Positions 1 to 7,418 of a DNA stretch of 20,759 nucleotides are shown here, piece after piece. The translations under genes were made by a program, and so were the position numbers. The first letter of the stretch is position 1. The number at the start of each line of letters is the position of its first letter. This stretch comes from Caryophanales bacterium UBA1624 (GTDB lineage Bacteria > Bacillota_I > Bacilli_A > RFN20 > CAG-826), in the NCBI GenBank assembly GCA_002321395.1, contig DCMK01000074.1, positions 1 to 20,759 on the forward strand, read 5' to 3'. The notes below the pieces were generated by a model, which was not told the origin of the DNA, did no database searches, and saw nothing but the letters and a program-made list of their open reading frames with translations.

Positions 1-2
1 AG

Positions 3-545
3 ATGATTATTTTAGTTGGGGCCTCCGCTTCGGGAAAAACGGAAATCGCCAAATACCTCGCCTCCCATTATGGAATCAAGAAAGCCATCACCCACACCTC
101 GCGCGACAAACGCGAGGGGGAACAGGATGGGGTCGATTACTTCTTCGTGCCTGAGGCGATTTTCCTGCAGATGAAATCGCGGTACTGCTTCGTGGAGACC
201 ACCTGCTACAACAACCACTTCTACGGTTGCTCAAAAGACCAAGTCGCCGACGATCGCTGCGTGGTCGTCGATCCCAACGGCTTGAAAGCCTTCCAAGCTT
301 TGAAGAACAAGCGGGTCATTTCCTTTTTGCTGCGGGCGGACAAGCAAACCCGCGAGCAGAGGATGCGCGGAAGAGGCGATGGCGAAGAGGCGATCCGATC
401 CCGGATCGAAAACGATGAAGTCGCCTTCGCCCCTTCTAACGTTGGCAAAGTCGATTTCATCATCGATACGGACTCCCGTCCGATTGAGGTCATCGCGAAG
501 CAAATCTACGCGCTTTACCAAGCCGAGCTTTCTAAGCTCAGCTAA
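3..545 (+). CDS. Guanylate-kinase-like nucleotide kinase
   Basis: A 180-residue protein with the layout of the guanylate kinase fold. A P-loop GASASGKT lies at residues 6-13. It is followed by THTSRDKREGE..GVDYFF, the GMP-binding T-S-R-x-x-R-x-x-E-x-x-G-x-D-Y-x-F signature, then an E-T-T...FYG segment and an arginine-rich lid (RMRGRGDGEEAIRSR). By family it would phosphorylate GMP (or a related nucleotide) with ATP in the cytosol. At 180 residues it is shorter than the usual roughly 200, and the lid is unusual, so it may be a second GMK-like kinase and not the housekeeping Gmk. The ATG lies two bases from the window edge, so its ribosome site is not visible and an upstream start cannot be excluded. 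Its last 8 bases overlap the 3' end of the convergent CNNM gene. I see no terminator between them. Confidence 0.75.
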   Translation: MIILVGASASGKTEIAKYLASHYGIKKAITHTSRDKREGEQDGVDYFFVPEAIFLQMKSRYCFVETTCYNNHFYGCSKDQVADDRCVVVDPNGLKAFQALKNKRVISFLLRADKQTREQRMRGRGDGEEAIRSRIENDEVAFAPSNVGKVDFIIDTDSRPIEVIAKQIYALYQAELSKLS

Positions 546-1830
546 GCTTCCTCCGAGGGTGATAAGTGACCTCCGCTTGCACGACGGTGTAGGGGGAGGC
601 TTTTTTGACTTTCACCGAAAGGGGCCCGAATTCGAAATGGTCCCCTTCCTTCCCAAAGCCGCCAAGGCGATCGTTGATCCAACCGGAAACGGTTTCGTAA
701 TCCTCGTCGAGTTCGGTTTTGGAAAGATGGAATTTCTTGAAGAACTCATCGATGTCCATTCCCCCACGGACCAAGTAAACGTTCCGCTTCGGGGTTTTTT
801 GGATATCCAATTGCACGACTTCGCCCTCATCGTAGATCTCTCCGACGAGCTCTTCCAAGATGTCCTCCATGGTCAAAAGCCCTTCGGTTCCGCCGTACTC
901 GTCTTTCACGATGGCGAGGTGGATGTGGGTTTTCTTCATCAGCGACAATATGGAGGAAATCTCCATCGTCCGAGGCACGCTGAGGACCGGGTGCATCAGC
1001 TCTTCGATCGAAAGATCGGAATCGTATAGCATCGCGCGAAGAAGGGATTTGACGGGAATGTAGCCCAAAATGTGGTCGTAATCGTGACGGTAGACGGGGA
1101 TGCGGGAGTGACGGAAGGCGCCTTCAAGTTTGACGAAGGAGTTCAGGTTTTGGTCATAGGCGATCCCTTCGATTTTCATCCTCGGGGTCATGATTTCATA
1201 GGCAGAGGTGTCGATGAATTCGATGGAATTGGAGACGAGTTCTTTTGACTTCGAATCGATGATCCCCTCCTTTTGGATGGCGTTGACCATTTCCTGAAGC
1301 TCTTCGTCGCTGGGGGCATCTTCTTCCGCGTCCACCACCGCGTCGTTGGTCAAAATAGGTTTGGTGAGCAGGCCGGCGAACCAACGGGAGATAAATACGA
1401 CAGGGTAGAAAACAAACCGCATGAAGGAAAGGGGATAGGCAAAGCCAAGGGACAAAGACAAGGAGTAACTCTTGCCGACGACTTTGGGAAGAATCTCCCC
1501 GAAGGTCAGAATCAAAAGGAGCATTACCCCCGAAACAAGGAGCGAGGCAAGCTCCGGGTCGTCCGGGGCGAGCTGAGCGGAAAGCAGGGTCCCAATAGAA
1601 GAGGCAAGGATGTTCACGACCGAATTCCCAAACAATGGAGCAACGATGGTTTCTTCGTAATGAGAGGCGAAATAATAGGCTTTTTGCGCTTTTTTGCTCT
1701 TCTTTGAGGCTTCTTTTAAACTAGGAAGGGAAACGGAAGAATAAGCCATGTCCATGCAGGAAAAAGTCGCGGAAAGGCAAAGCAAAAGGAAGATGGCGAC
1801 GCAGTAGACGACGATCAGAGTCTCCCTCAT
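538..1830 (-). CDS. CNNM/CorC family membrane protein with CBS pair and CorC domain (second of tandem pair)
   Basis: A 430-residue member of the CNNM/CorC (hemolysin C-like) family, integral membrane proteins linked to Mg2+ or other divalent-cation export. Residues 1-160 form the DUF21 transmembrane domain, with GNSVVN (68-73) and FGEILPK (110-116). Residues ~213-335 are a CBS pair ending in LLTMEDILEELVGEI. Residues ~345-425 are the CorC_HlyC transporter-associated domain. I chose the ATG at 1830 because AGGAG lies 5 bases upstream and it makes a 4-base ATGA overlap with the stop of the upstream paralog. An earlier in-frame start at 1881 lies inside that paralog. The usual S-E-T-A motif of helix 1 reads C-M-D-M-A here (Asp27 where Glu is common). 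It is almost certainly co-translated with its partner; the transported ion is not shown by sequence. Confidence 0.9.
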   Translation of the reverse strand: MRETLIVVYCVAIFLLLCLSATFSCMDMAYSSVSLPSLKEASKKSKKAQKAYYFASHYEETIVAPLFGNSVVNILASSIGTLLSAQLAPDDPELASLLVSGVMLLLILTFGEILPKVVGKSYSLSLSLGFAYPLSFMRFVFYPVVFISRWFAGLLTKPILTNDAVVDAEEDAPSDEELQEMVNAIQKEGIIDSKSKELVSNSIEFIDTSAYEIMTPRMKIEGIAYDQNLNSFVKLEGAFRHSRIPVYRHDYDHILGYIPVKSLLRAMLYDSDLSIEELMHPVLSVPRTMEISSILSLMKKTHIHLAIVKDEYGGTEGLLTMEDILEELVGEIYDEGEVVQLDIQKTPKRNVYLVRGGMDIDEFFKKFHLSKTELDEDYETVSGWINDRLGGFGKEGDHFEFGPLSVKVKKASPYTVVQAEVTYHPRRKLS

Positions 1831-2846
1831 AAGGACTCCTTCCTCGGCTCGGCGATTTTCCCGACCAGCTCTTCCAAGCAATCCTCCATCGTGACCATGC
1901 CCAAAACGTCCTCGTCTTTCTTGACGATTGCGATTTGGGTCTTCCGGTCGCGGAAGCCGGCCACCAAGTCATCCAGCTTGACGCCGGGCGATACGAAATA
2001 AGGCTTTTGGAGCATGGAGAGGCAATTGGTTTTTGGGTTCTTGAAATAGGCCGTCAAAAAGGTCTTCACCACCAAAATCCCGACGATCTCATTTTTGTTC
2101 CCCACATAGCAGGGGATGCGCGAAAAATCGGTCTGTTTGATCGCTTCGATGAGTTTTTCGTTGGTGATCCCCTTTAAATCGATCATGGCCATCTTCGACT
2201 TCGGGGTAAGGACTTCCTTAACGGAGGTATCGTCGAAATCCAAAGTCGCTTGGATGATGTCGGACTCATTGCTTTCGATCTCCCCTTGATCCTCAGCTTC
2301 TTCCACCGCGGAGGCGAAATCGGCTTCCGTGACCTCGGGGGTCGGCTTCGCGCGGAAAATCTTCTTCGCCAAGAACGTCACGCCCCGGAACAGGAGCCCA
2401 AGGGGATAGAACAGGCCAAAGAAGAAAGTCAGAGGATAAACCGTGAACCTCACCACCGCGTTGGGAGCCCCTTTGCCTAAGTATTTCGGAATCGTGTCCC
2501 CGAAAAGGAAAGTGAGGAAACCCATGACGATGGATACGACCAAAGAGGAGACGTTTTCGTTCCAATTCGGAAGCCATTTCAAAAACAAAGAAGTGGATAA
2601 AACGGAAATGATGATCGAGCTGACGTTATTCCCAATGAGAACGGTCACCAGCGTCGAATCGAAGTGGTTATAAAGCCAGACGATGAGTTTTGCGGTTGTG
2701 CGGCCTTCATCCGCCTGGACTTTGAAGCGGTATTTGTTCAAAGAGGCGAAGGCCGTTTCTGTGGCGGAGAAAAAGCCGCTGAAGACAAACGCGAACAACA
2801 GCAGCGCGAGTGAAACCCAATCTAAGGGATCCATAAGGCGGCGCAT
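1827..2846 (-). CDS. CNNM/CorC family membrane protein lacking the CorC domain (first of tandem pair)
   Basis: A 339-residue paralog of the next gene. A DUF21 domain occupies residues 1-165 (FFSATETAF around 25-33, IGNNVSSI 71-78, FGDTIPKYLG 115-124). A CBS pair occupies ~205-330 and ends MVTMEDCLEELVGKI. The protein stops there, so the CorC_HlyC domain is absent. Compared with family patterns I remember, the last Asn of G-N-N-x-x-N-I is Ser77 and the Glu of F-G-E-x-x-P-K is Asp117; both positions are in the predicted ion site. I chose the start at 2846 because AAAGGAAG sits directly before it. The in-frame ATGs at 2891 and 2879 lie in the preceding terminator tail or upstream of the predicted transcription start. 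It may be a regulatory or heteromeric partner of the full-length protein. Confidence 0.88.
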   Translation of the reverse strand: MRRLMDPLDWVSLALLLFAFVFSGFFSATETAFASLNKYRFKVQADEGRTTAKLIVWLYNHFDSTLVTVLIGNNVSSIIISVLSTSLFLKWLPNWNENVSSLVVSIVMGFLTFLFGDTIPKYLGKGAPNAVVRFTVYPLTFFFGLFYPLGLLFRGVTFLAKKIFRAKPTPEVTEADFASAVEEAEDQGEIESNESDIIQATLDFDDTSVKEVLTPKSKMAMIDLKGITNEKLIEAIKQTDFSRIPCYVGNKNEIVGILVVKTFLTAYFKNPKTNCLSMLQKPYFVSPGVKLDDLVAGFRDRKTQIAIVKKDEDVLGMVTMEDCLEELVGKIAEPRKESL

Positions 2847-2851
2847 CACTT

Positions 2852-2868
2852 CCTTTCGTGACGAAAGG
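2852..2868. promoter_or_regulatory. 17-bp inverted repeat just downstream of the CNNM -10 box (possible operator)
   Basis: Arms CCTTTCG and CGAAAGG with a 3-base centre form a 7-3-7 perfect inverted repeat. It starts two bases after the -10 box and its right arm runs into the Shine-Dalgarno. It could be a repressor site, or an RNA hairpin that masks the ribosome site. The predicted start site cuts into one arm, which favours a DNA site. Confidence 0.45.
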
Positions 2869-2869
2869 G

Positions 2870-2878
2870 ATTCTAGCA
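2870..2878 (-). promoter_or_regulatory. Extended -10 promoter of the CNNM pair
   Basis: On the minus strand the segment reads TGC-TAGAAT, an extended -10 element. The -35 region lies in the T-tract of the preceding terminator (TTTGTT at 16 bases or TTGTTT at 15), which is weak. It would start transcription near 2863, about 17 bases before the chosen ATG. Confidence 0.55.
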
Positions 2879-2886
2879 TAGAAGAG

Positions 2887-2921
2887 GGCAAAACAAAAAG
2901 GCCCGCGGTTGCGCGGGCCTT
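2887..2921 (-). terminator. Rho-independent terminator of the 788-residue membrane protein gene
   Basis: A perfect 10-bp stem (AAGGCCCGCG, 2898-2907, with CGCGGGCCTT, 2912-2921) and a 4-base loop. On the minus strand it is followed by TTTTGTTTTG. It lies 12 bases past the stop codon at 2934. Confidence 0.93.
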
Positions 2922-2933
2922 CGTTGTCGGAGA

Positions 2934-5300
2934 TCAGTCTTCGTCTTTCTCGTCGGAAGCTTGGGCGTTCTTAAGTTCGGAAGCCCAATCCTTCTGCTCA
3001 ACTTGGCCTTGGACCAAATTGTTTTTGGCCATAACGTCGGCGATCAGCTGCTTGGCGCGGCGGAAGGAGAGGTCGCTCTTCACTTTGAACACCAAGGGGA
3101 TGTCTTTGTAAGTCCCTTTGTGCCCGGCGTCCTGAATCGGAAGGGTCGTATTGGCGTAGTCCTTCGGATCGAGGGCGAAGTAGAGCTTCAACCCTTTGCC
3201 GGCGATGGTGATCTTGAGGAAGGTCACTTTGTGCAGGCGGAAGGTGTCGCCGGAGTTGGAGACGCGGCTTTTGACGCCGTAGCTCATCACTTCGCTTTTC
3301 AGCTCGTTGTAGTGGTTTTTGAGCTCGTCGTCTGCACTTTCCATACGTTCTGGGAAGGGGATGCGGATGATTTTCTCGTGGGGAGGGAGATTGGGATTGA
3401 TCTGTCCCACGACCCTTTTCTTCGGCTCGTCTCCTTCTTCCTCGCCGCTTAATCCGGGGGCGGGCTCTTCCTCGGCGGCCGGAATGGTTTCTTCGGCGGC
3501 CGGCTCGGAAGGCTCTTCTTTGACGGGCTCAGGTTCGGGGGCTTTCTCTTCGTCCTTCGCTTCTTCGACGATCTGAACGGGGGCCGGGGCCTCTTCTTGG
3601 ACGGTCTGCTTGGACTCCGGTTGCTTGGCGGGCTGCTCAACCGGTTCGCGGACGATGATGGTCACCGGGGCGGCGGGTTGCTTGGGCTCAGCGGGCTGAA
3701 CGCTTTTGAGCTCTTGCGCGATGATGGCGCGGATGTCCTCGGCGGTCAGCTGCTCAGGTTTCTCTTCCTTCACGGGCTCTGCCTTGCGGGAGAGCTCTTC
3801 GGAGATGATTTGACGGATCTGATCCGCGGTAAGGGCGTTGCGCTTCTCCTCTTCCGCGCGGGCTTCGGCTTCTTTCTGAGCAGCCTCGGCCTGCTTCACC
3901 TTTTCCTTTTCGGTTTCGATGGCGAGGCGGATTTCCTCCGCGACTTTGGCCTTGGCTTCCTCAATTTCGCACTGATGGCGCTTTTCGGCCTCCTTTTGGA
4001 TAGCCTCCTGCTCAAGGCGCTTATCCTCTTCCGCTTTTTTGGCGGCTAAAGCGGCTTCTTGGGCGCTCTTCTCGGCGGAGAGCTCCTCGCGGATGATGGA
4101 GCGGATGTCCTCGGCGGATAGCTCCGGCTCGGGGGCGGGTTCCACGACGACGGGCTCTTCTTCGGGATCCGCCTCTTCCTCTTTCTCTTTGGCAAGATAC
4201 CCTTTGAGCTCCTCTCCGATGATGGAGCGGATGTCCTCGGCGGTTAAGGATTTGCTTTCCTCTTTCTTTTCCTCTTCTTTCGCGGGCGCGGGGACCGTGA
4301 CGATGAGAGGCTGGGAGGAGGATTCTTTCTTTTGCGAATCAAGCTCTTCTTTGACGATTTTCCGGATGTCTTCCGCTTTCAGCGATTTTTCTCCGGTCAT
4401 ATTCTCTTGGATTTCGGACAAAGGAACGGAGCTGCGCCTTTCGCCGACGCCAGCGCTTTGCGCCGGGGAATAGGTGTTGATGTATTGGACTAGAAGCGGG
4501 CCGGAGATGGCAGTGGAGGTCGCGGGCACGTCCGAGCGCGGGCTTTCGATGGAGGAAACGGTCTTGCCTTTATATTCTTCTTCAGCGGCGGCGGGCTTAG
4601 CGGAGGCTTTGTTCATCTCGTCGTGCATGATGTCGCGGATCTCTTCCGGGGTCGGCGTCGGGCCGGTGGAATTCTCGTCGTGGACGATGACGATGTCATT
4701 TGCTTGGGCGGAATCTTTGGCGTATTCCCTCTTCACCGCTTTCGGCGTTTGGGCCAAATAAACCATATCCGCGATGTCGGCGATGACGAAGAAGAGGAAG
4801 CCAAGGGCGGTGATGCCGGCTTCGGCGAAGACGATGATCAGCCAATAAAGGGGGAAGTTGATCGATTCGTTCTTATAGCAAGCAAGGAAGAAAGAGAGGA
4901 ACGGAATGGTTCCTTCATAGCGAACCCCTTTGTACTCGGCGATGTAGTTGGGAAGGAAAACGATGACGCAAAGGGCGGCGAAGACTGCGCCAAACAGCAA
5001 GAAGAAGATCGCCACGGCCAAACCGCTCGGCCTCTTGTTCACGCAAATGACGATGATGTGAACAACGAAGAGGACCAGAACGAAGGCCAATACGCCAAGG
5101 ACGGCCCATGAGGCAAGGCCCAACGGGGGGTTGAACAAGGACATCACCTTTTCGGGGAAGGCGGTCAGAAGCGCGCGAGTTCCAAACACAACGTCGCTTC
5201 CGGAAACCTGGAGGAGTTTGGGGGTAATGCCAAACATCACAATCCCGACAACCATCATCACAACGGCTGCGATTGTCAGGCCACGAACGGTCTTTTTCAT
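2934..5300 (-). CDS. Four-helix membrane protein with repeated AEDIRxII motifs and an orphan C-terminal domain
   Basis: I cannot assign a function to this 788-residue protein. Residues ~8-29, 62-89, 93-117 and 150-183 are membrane segments. Residues 185-635 are a long Glu/Pro/Ala/Lys-rich region carrying six copies of L-x-A-E-D-I-R-x-I-I-x-x-E-L (218-229 divergent, 307-320, 352-365, 394-407, 490-503, 518-531) and a weaker seventh near 450-463. A charged coiled-coil stretch runs ~410-490. Residues ~637-760 form a compact domain with GVKSRVSN, FLKITIAGKGLKLYFALDP and LSFRRAKQLI. From memory, a similar domain recurs in uncharacterised Firmicutes proteins. The start has AGGAG 9 bases upstream. 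The gene is monocistronic, with its own promoter and a strong terminator. It may be a membrane-anchored scaffold whose helical repeats bind a partner; that is inference. Confidence 0.85.
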   Translation of the reverse strand: MKKTVRGLTIAAVVMMVVGIVMFGITPKLLQVSGSDVVFGTRALLTAFPEKVMSLFNPPLGLASWAVLGVLAFVLVLFVVHIIVICVNKRPSGLAVAIFFLLFGAVFAALCVIVFLPNYIAEYKGVRYEGTIPFLSFFLACYKNESINFPLYWLIIVFAEAGITALGFLFFVIADIADMVYLAQTPKAVKREYAKDSAQANDIVIVHDENSTGPTPTPEEIRDIMHDEMNKASAKPAAAEEEYKGKTVSSIESPRSDVPATSTAISGPLLVQYINTYSPAQSAGVGERRSSVPLSEIQENMTGEKSLKAEDIRKIVKEELDSQKKESSSQPLIVTVPAPAKEEEKKEESKSLTAEDIRSIIGEELKGYLAKEKEEEADPEEEPVVVEPAPEPELSAEDIRSIIREELSAEKSAQEAALAAKKAEEDKRLEQEAIQKEAEKRHQCEIEEAKAKVAEEIRLAIETEKEKVKQAEAAQKEAEARAEEEKRNALTADQIRQIISEELSRKAEPVKEEKPEQLTAEDIRAIIAQELKSVQPAEPKQPAAPVTIIVREPVEQPAKQPESKQTVQEEAPAPVQIVEEAKDEEKAPEPEPVKEEPSEPAAEETIPAAEEEPAPGLSGEEEGDEPKKRVVGQINPNLPPHEKIIRIPFPERMESADDELKNHYNELKSEVMSYGVKSRVSNSGDTFRLHKVTFLKITIAGKGLKLYFALDPKDYANTTLPIQDAGHKGTYKDIPLVFKVKSDLSFRRAKQLIADVMAKNNLVQGQVEQKDWASELKNAQASDEKDED
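3708..4655 (-). repeat. In-gene tandem motif repeats (AEDIRxIIxEEL)
   Basis: This is the coding stretch for the repeated 14-residue motif of the 788-residue protein. Spacing between copies is irregular (about 35-95 residues). Two copies share an identical 26-base DNA core (4092-4117 and 4218-4243), while others differ at synonymous and non-synonymous sites, so duplication appears to have occurred at different times. Confidence 0.85.
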
Positions 5301-5332
5301 AGCTTTTATCTCCTTTTATGAAAGACGCTTTG

Positions 5333-5362
5333 ATTTTATGTCACTTTTCTTTAGAAAAACAA
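5333..5362 (-). promoter_or_regulatory. Predicted promoter of the 788-residue membrane protein gene
   Basis: On the minus strand TTGTTT (5357-5362), an 18-base spacer and TAAAAT (5333-5338). Initiation would fall about 26 bases before the ATG at 5300 and leave the AGGAG site intact in the leader. Confidence 0.55.
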
Positions 5363-5512
5363 GAACGAAAAGCCCGCAAAAACCCATTATTGAAGGGAAT
5401 CGGAAACAAAAATTTAAGGTTTTTGCCTTTTCCGGCTCCTTGGAAATAATTTCGGTCTTTGATAGTGACGGAAGCAGAAAATGAAGACGCGTTGTAAAAA
5501 ACAACTACACGG

Positions 5513-5543
5513 ATGCCCTATTTCAGGGCATTTTGTCTTTTTT
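5513..5543 (+). terminator. Orphan plus-strand Rho-independent terminator
   Basis: Arms ATGCCCT (5513-5519) and AGGGCAT (5525-5531) with loop ATTTC are followed on the plus strand by TTTTGTCTTTTTT. It has good terminator geometry, but no plus-strand gene lies upstream; both flanking genes are on the minus strand. It could end a small RNA starting somewhere in 5340-5500, or block antisense transcription. Confidence 0.6.
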
Positions 5544-5621
5544 ACGCTGATGGGCAACCTTTTTTTCTCCACTCACCCTCAGCATCGTTTTTTCCAAAAA
5601 AACGCTTCCACGTCTCGAATG

Positions 5622-5652
5622 TTTTAAAAAAGAGGGCCCGCAGGCCCCCTTT
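5622..5652 (-). terminator. Rho-independent terminator of pyrG
   Basis: On the minus strand AAAGGGGGCC pairs with GGCCCTCTTT (one G-U pair, loop TGCG) and runs into a T-tract. It lies 15 bases after the pyrG stop. Confidence 0.9.
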
Positions 5653-5667
5653 ACTTCAGAAAAGAGA

Positions 5668-7278
5668 TTATTTGTGGAATTTGATCGCAGCGCCGATGAA
5701 TTCGCGGAACAAAGGATTCGGGCGAAGAGGGCGAGATGTGAACTCGGGGTGGAATTGAGCAGCGATGAAGAAAGGATGATTTTTCAACTCAATGATCTCG
5801 GCCAATCCCGTTTGGGGGTTGATGCCAGAGAAGACCATGTCCGAATTCTCGAACTGCTTCTTGAACGAGTTGTTGAATTCATAACGGTGGCGATGCCTCT
5901 CCCGGATGTGCTCGGTTTGATAGCACTGGTAAGCGAGCGTCCCCGGCTGGATATCGCAATCATAGGCTCCTAAGCGAAGGGTTCCACCCATATCGATTCC
6001 TTGGTATTGGTTGTGTAGGAAATCAATGACGGGATATTTGGTCTCCGAATCGAACTCGGTGGAATTCGCCTCCTTCAGCTCCAAGACATTCTGGGCGAAT
6101 TCAATGATCGCAAGCTGCATCCCAAAGCAAATGCCGAGGAAGGGGATCTGGCGTTCCCTGGCAAAGCGGATGGCGAGCTTCTTCCCATTGCTCCCCCTGT
6201 GCCCGAAGCCGCCTGGTACCAAGATGCCGTCGACGTCGGAGAAGAACCCTTCCTCCGTCCCTGGCTTCACCTCAGTAGAGGGGATCCAACGGATTTCGAC
6301 GTCGCGGTTATGGTAATACCCCGCCGCTTTCAATGCCTGAGAGACGGAAAGGTAAGCGTCATGAAGCTCAACATATTTCCCGACCAAAGCGATCGTGACT
6401 TTCTCCTTCAGGTTTTTGATTTTCTCCGAGAGGGAGACGAAGTCGCTTAAGTCCGGCTCATTTCCTTCCGTGGGAAGGCGGAAATGAGAAAGGATGTAAT
6501 CATCGATCCCCTGCTCATGGAGTTTTTCCGGAAGCTCATAGATGACCGGGGCGTCGTCGCATTCGAAAACGCCCTGAAGCGGAACGTTGCAGAAAAGGGA
6601 GACCTTCTCTTTGGTGTGGTCGTCCAAAGGGACCTCCGAACGGAGGATGATCGCATCCGGCTGCAAGCCCAAAGAAGCCATCTCTTTCACCGAGTGCTGA
6701 GTCGGCTTCGTCTTGGTTTCGCCCGAGGTCTTAAGGTACGGGACGAGGGTGTTATGAAGGAAGAAGGTATTGTCGTAGCCGAATTGAAGACGGGCCTGGC
6801 GGATTGCTTCTAGGAACGGCTGCGATTCGATGTCCCCCACCGTCCCGCCGATTTCGGCGATGACGATTTCCGCTCCGGAAGCCTTGGCCGCGTCCAGCAG
6901 CCTTGATTTGATCTCGTTGGTGACATGAGGGATGACTTGGACGCAGGCGCCAAGATAGTCGCCGTGGCGTTCTTTCTCGATGACGGAACTGTAAATCTTC
7001 CCAGAAGTAACCGAAGCCTCCTTGGTCAAATTGATGTCCAGCCACCTTTCGTAATGGCCCAAATCCAAATCGGTCTCCGCCCCATCATCGGTCACGAAGA
7101 CTTCCCCGTGCTGATAAGGGCTCATCGTGCCGGGATCGACGTTCAGATAGGGATCGAACTTCATCGTGAAGACTTTGAAGCCCCTTTTCCGAAGAATCAG
7201 GCCGACCGATGCGGCGGAGATGCCCTTCCCCAAGCTGGAGACGACCCCGCCCGTGACGAAAATGAATTTCGTGTCCAT
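5668..7278 (-). CDS. pyrG: CTP synthase
   Basis: A 536-residue cytosolic enzyme making CTP from UTP, ATP and glutamine, the last step of pyrimidine nucleotide synthesis. The N-terminal amidoligase half begins KFIFVTGGVVSSLGKGISAAS and contains the family block DPYLNVDPGTMSPYQHGEVFV (residues 43-63). The C-terminal glutamine amidotransferase half has GGFGHRG (356-362), the nucleophile Cys384 in GICFGMQ, and the His510/Glu512 dyad in FHPEF. Length and order are normal. I chose the ATG at 7278 because the protein then begins at the conserved N-terminus; a GGTGG element lies just upstream and is a weak ribosome site. An earlier in-frame start at 7311 adds 11 unconserved residues. It has a strong terminator and a predicted promoter of its own. 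I see no G-rich start region of the kind used in B. subtilis pyrG attenuation. Confidence 0.98.
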   Translation of the reverse strand: MDTKFIFVTGGVVSSLGKGISAASVGLILRKRGFKVFTMKFDPYLNVDPGTMSPYQHGEVFVTDDGAETDLDLGHYERWLDINLTKEASVTSGKIYSSVIEKERHGDYLGACVQVIPHVTNEIKSRLLDAAKASGAEIVIAEIGGTVGDIESQPFLEAIRQARLQFGYDNTFFLHNTLVPYLKTSGETKTKPTQHSVKEMASLGLQPDAIILRSEVPLDDHTKEKVSLFCNVPLQGVFECDDAPVIYELPEKLHEQGIDDYILSHFRLPTEGNEPDLSDFVSLSEKIKNLKEKVTIALVGKYVELHDAYLSVSQALKAAGYYHNRDVEIRWIPSTEVKPGTEEGFFSDVDGILVPGGFGHRGSNGKKLAIRFARERQIPFLGICFGMQLAIIEFAQNVLELKEANSTEFDSETKYPVIDFLHNQYQGIDMGGTLRLGAYDCDIQPGTLAYQCYQTEHIRERHRHRYEFNNSFKKQFENSDMVFSGINPQTGLAEIIELKNHPFFIAAQFHPEFTSRPLRPNPLFREFIGAAIKFHK

Positions 7279-7326
7279 AAAACCACCCGCTTTGCCGCGG
7301 ACCTTTCTCAAAAAACAACGTTCAAA

Positions 7327-7356
7327 ATTTTATTCCAAAGGCGCTTTTTCGGGCAA
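7327..7356 (-). promoter_or_regulatory. Predicted promoter of pyrG
   Basis: Minus-strand TTGCCC (7351-7356), an 18-base spacer and TAAAAT (7327-7332), the same -10 sequence as the promoter at 5333. The leader is about 42 bases and contains a small hairpin CCGC-GGCAAA-GCGG beside the ribosome site. Read-through from the upstream S66 gene is also possible, because I see no terminator between them. Confidence 0.55.
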
Positions 7357-7418
7357 AAATCTTTATTTATTTTCGTACAATGTCTAGGTTTTTCTTTGAA
7401 AGTATCGTCTTCATCGAA

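Larger units (their letters stand above)
5301..5667. other. 367-base intergenic region between pyrG and the membrane protein gene
   Basis: It holds the pyrG terminator (5622-5652), the promoter for the gene at 5300, a plus-strand terminator-like hairpin at 5513-5543 and a small inverted repeat GTTGT-AAAAA-ACAAC at 5491-5505. I find no convincing protein. The short open frames here have no ribosome site and no recognisable content. I could not match it to a known RNA family by eye. Confidence 0.5.

Noticed and set aside
3708..4655. Regularly recurring similar sequences, considered as a CRISPR array or intergenic repeat
   Set aside because: The repeats keep one reading frame within the 788-residue protein, spacing is irregular and the copies encode a conserved peptide.
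5461..5500. SRP RNA-like GGAAGCAG segment
   Set aside because: Only a short partial match; the flanking stem sequence of the small bacterial SRP RNA is absent.
5316..5504. 62-residue minus-strand open frame upstream of the 788-residue gene
   Set aside because: No ribosome site, it overlaps the promoter, and its composition is unremarkable.
7279..7356. PyrG attenuator or reiterative-G control
   Set aside because: No hairpin with a T-tract lies between promoter and start, and the predicted initiation site is not G-rich.
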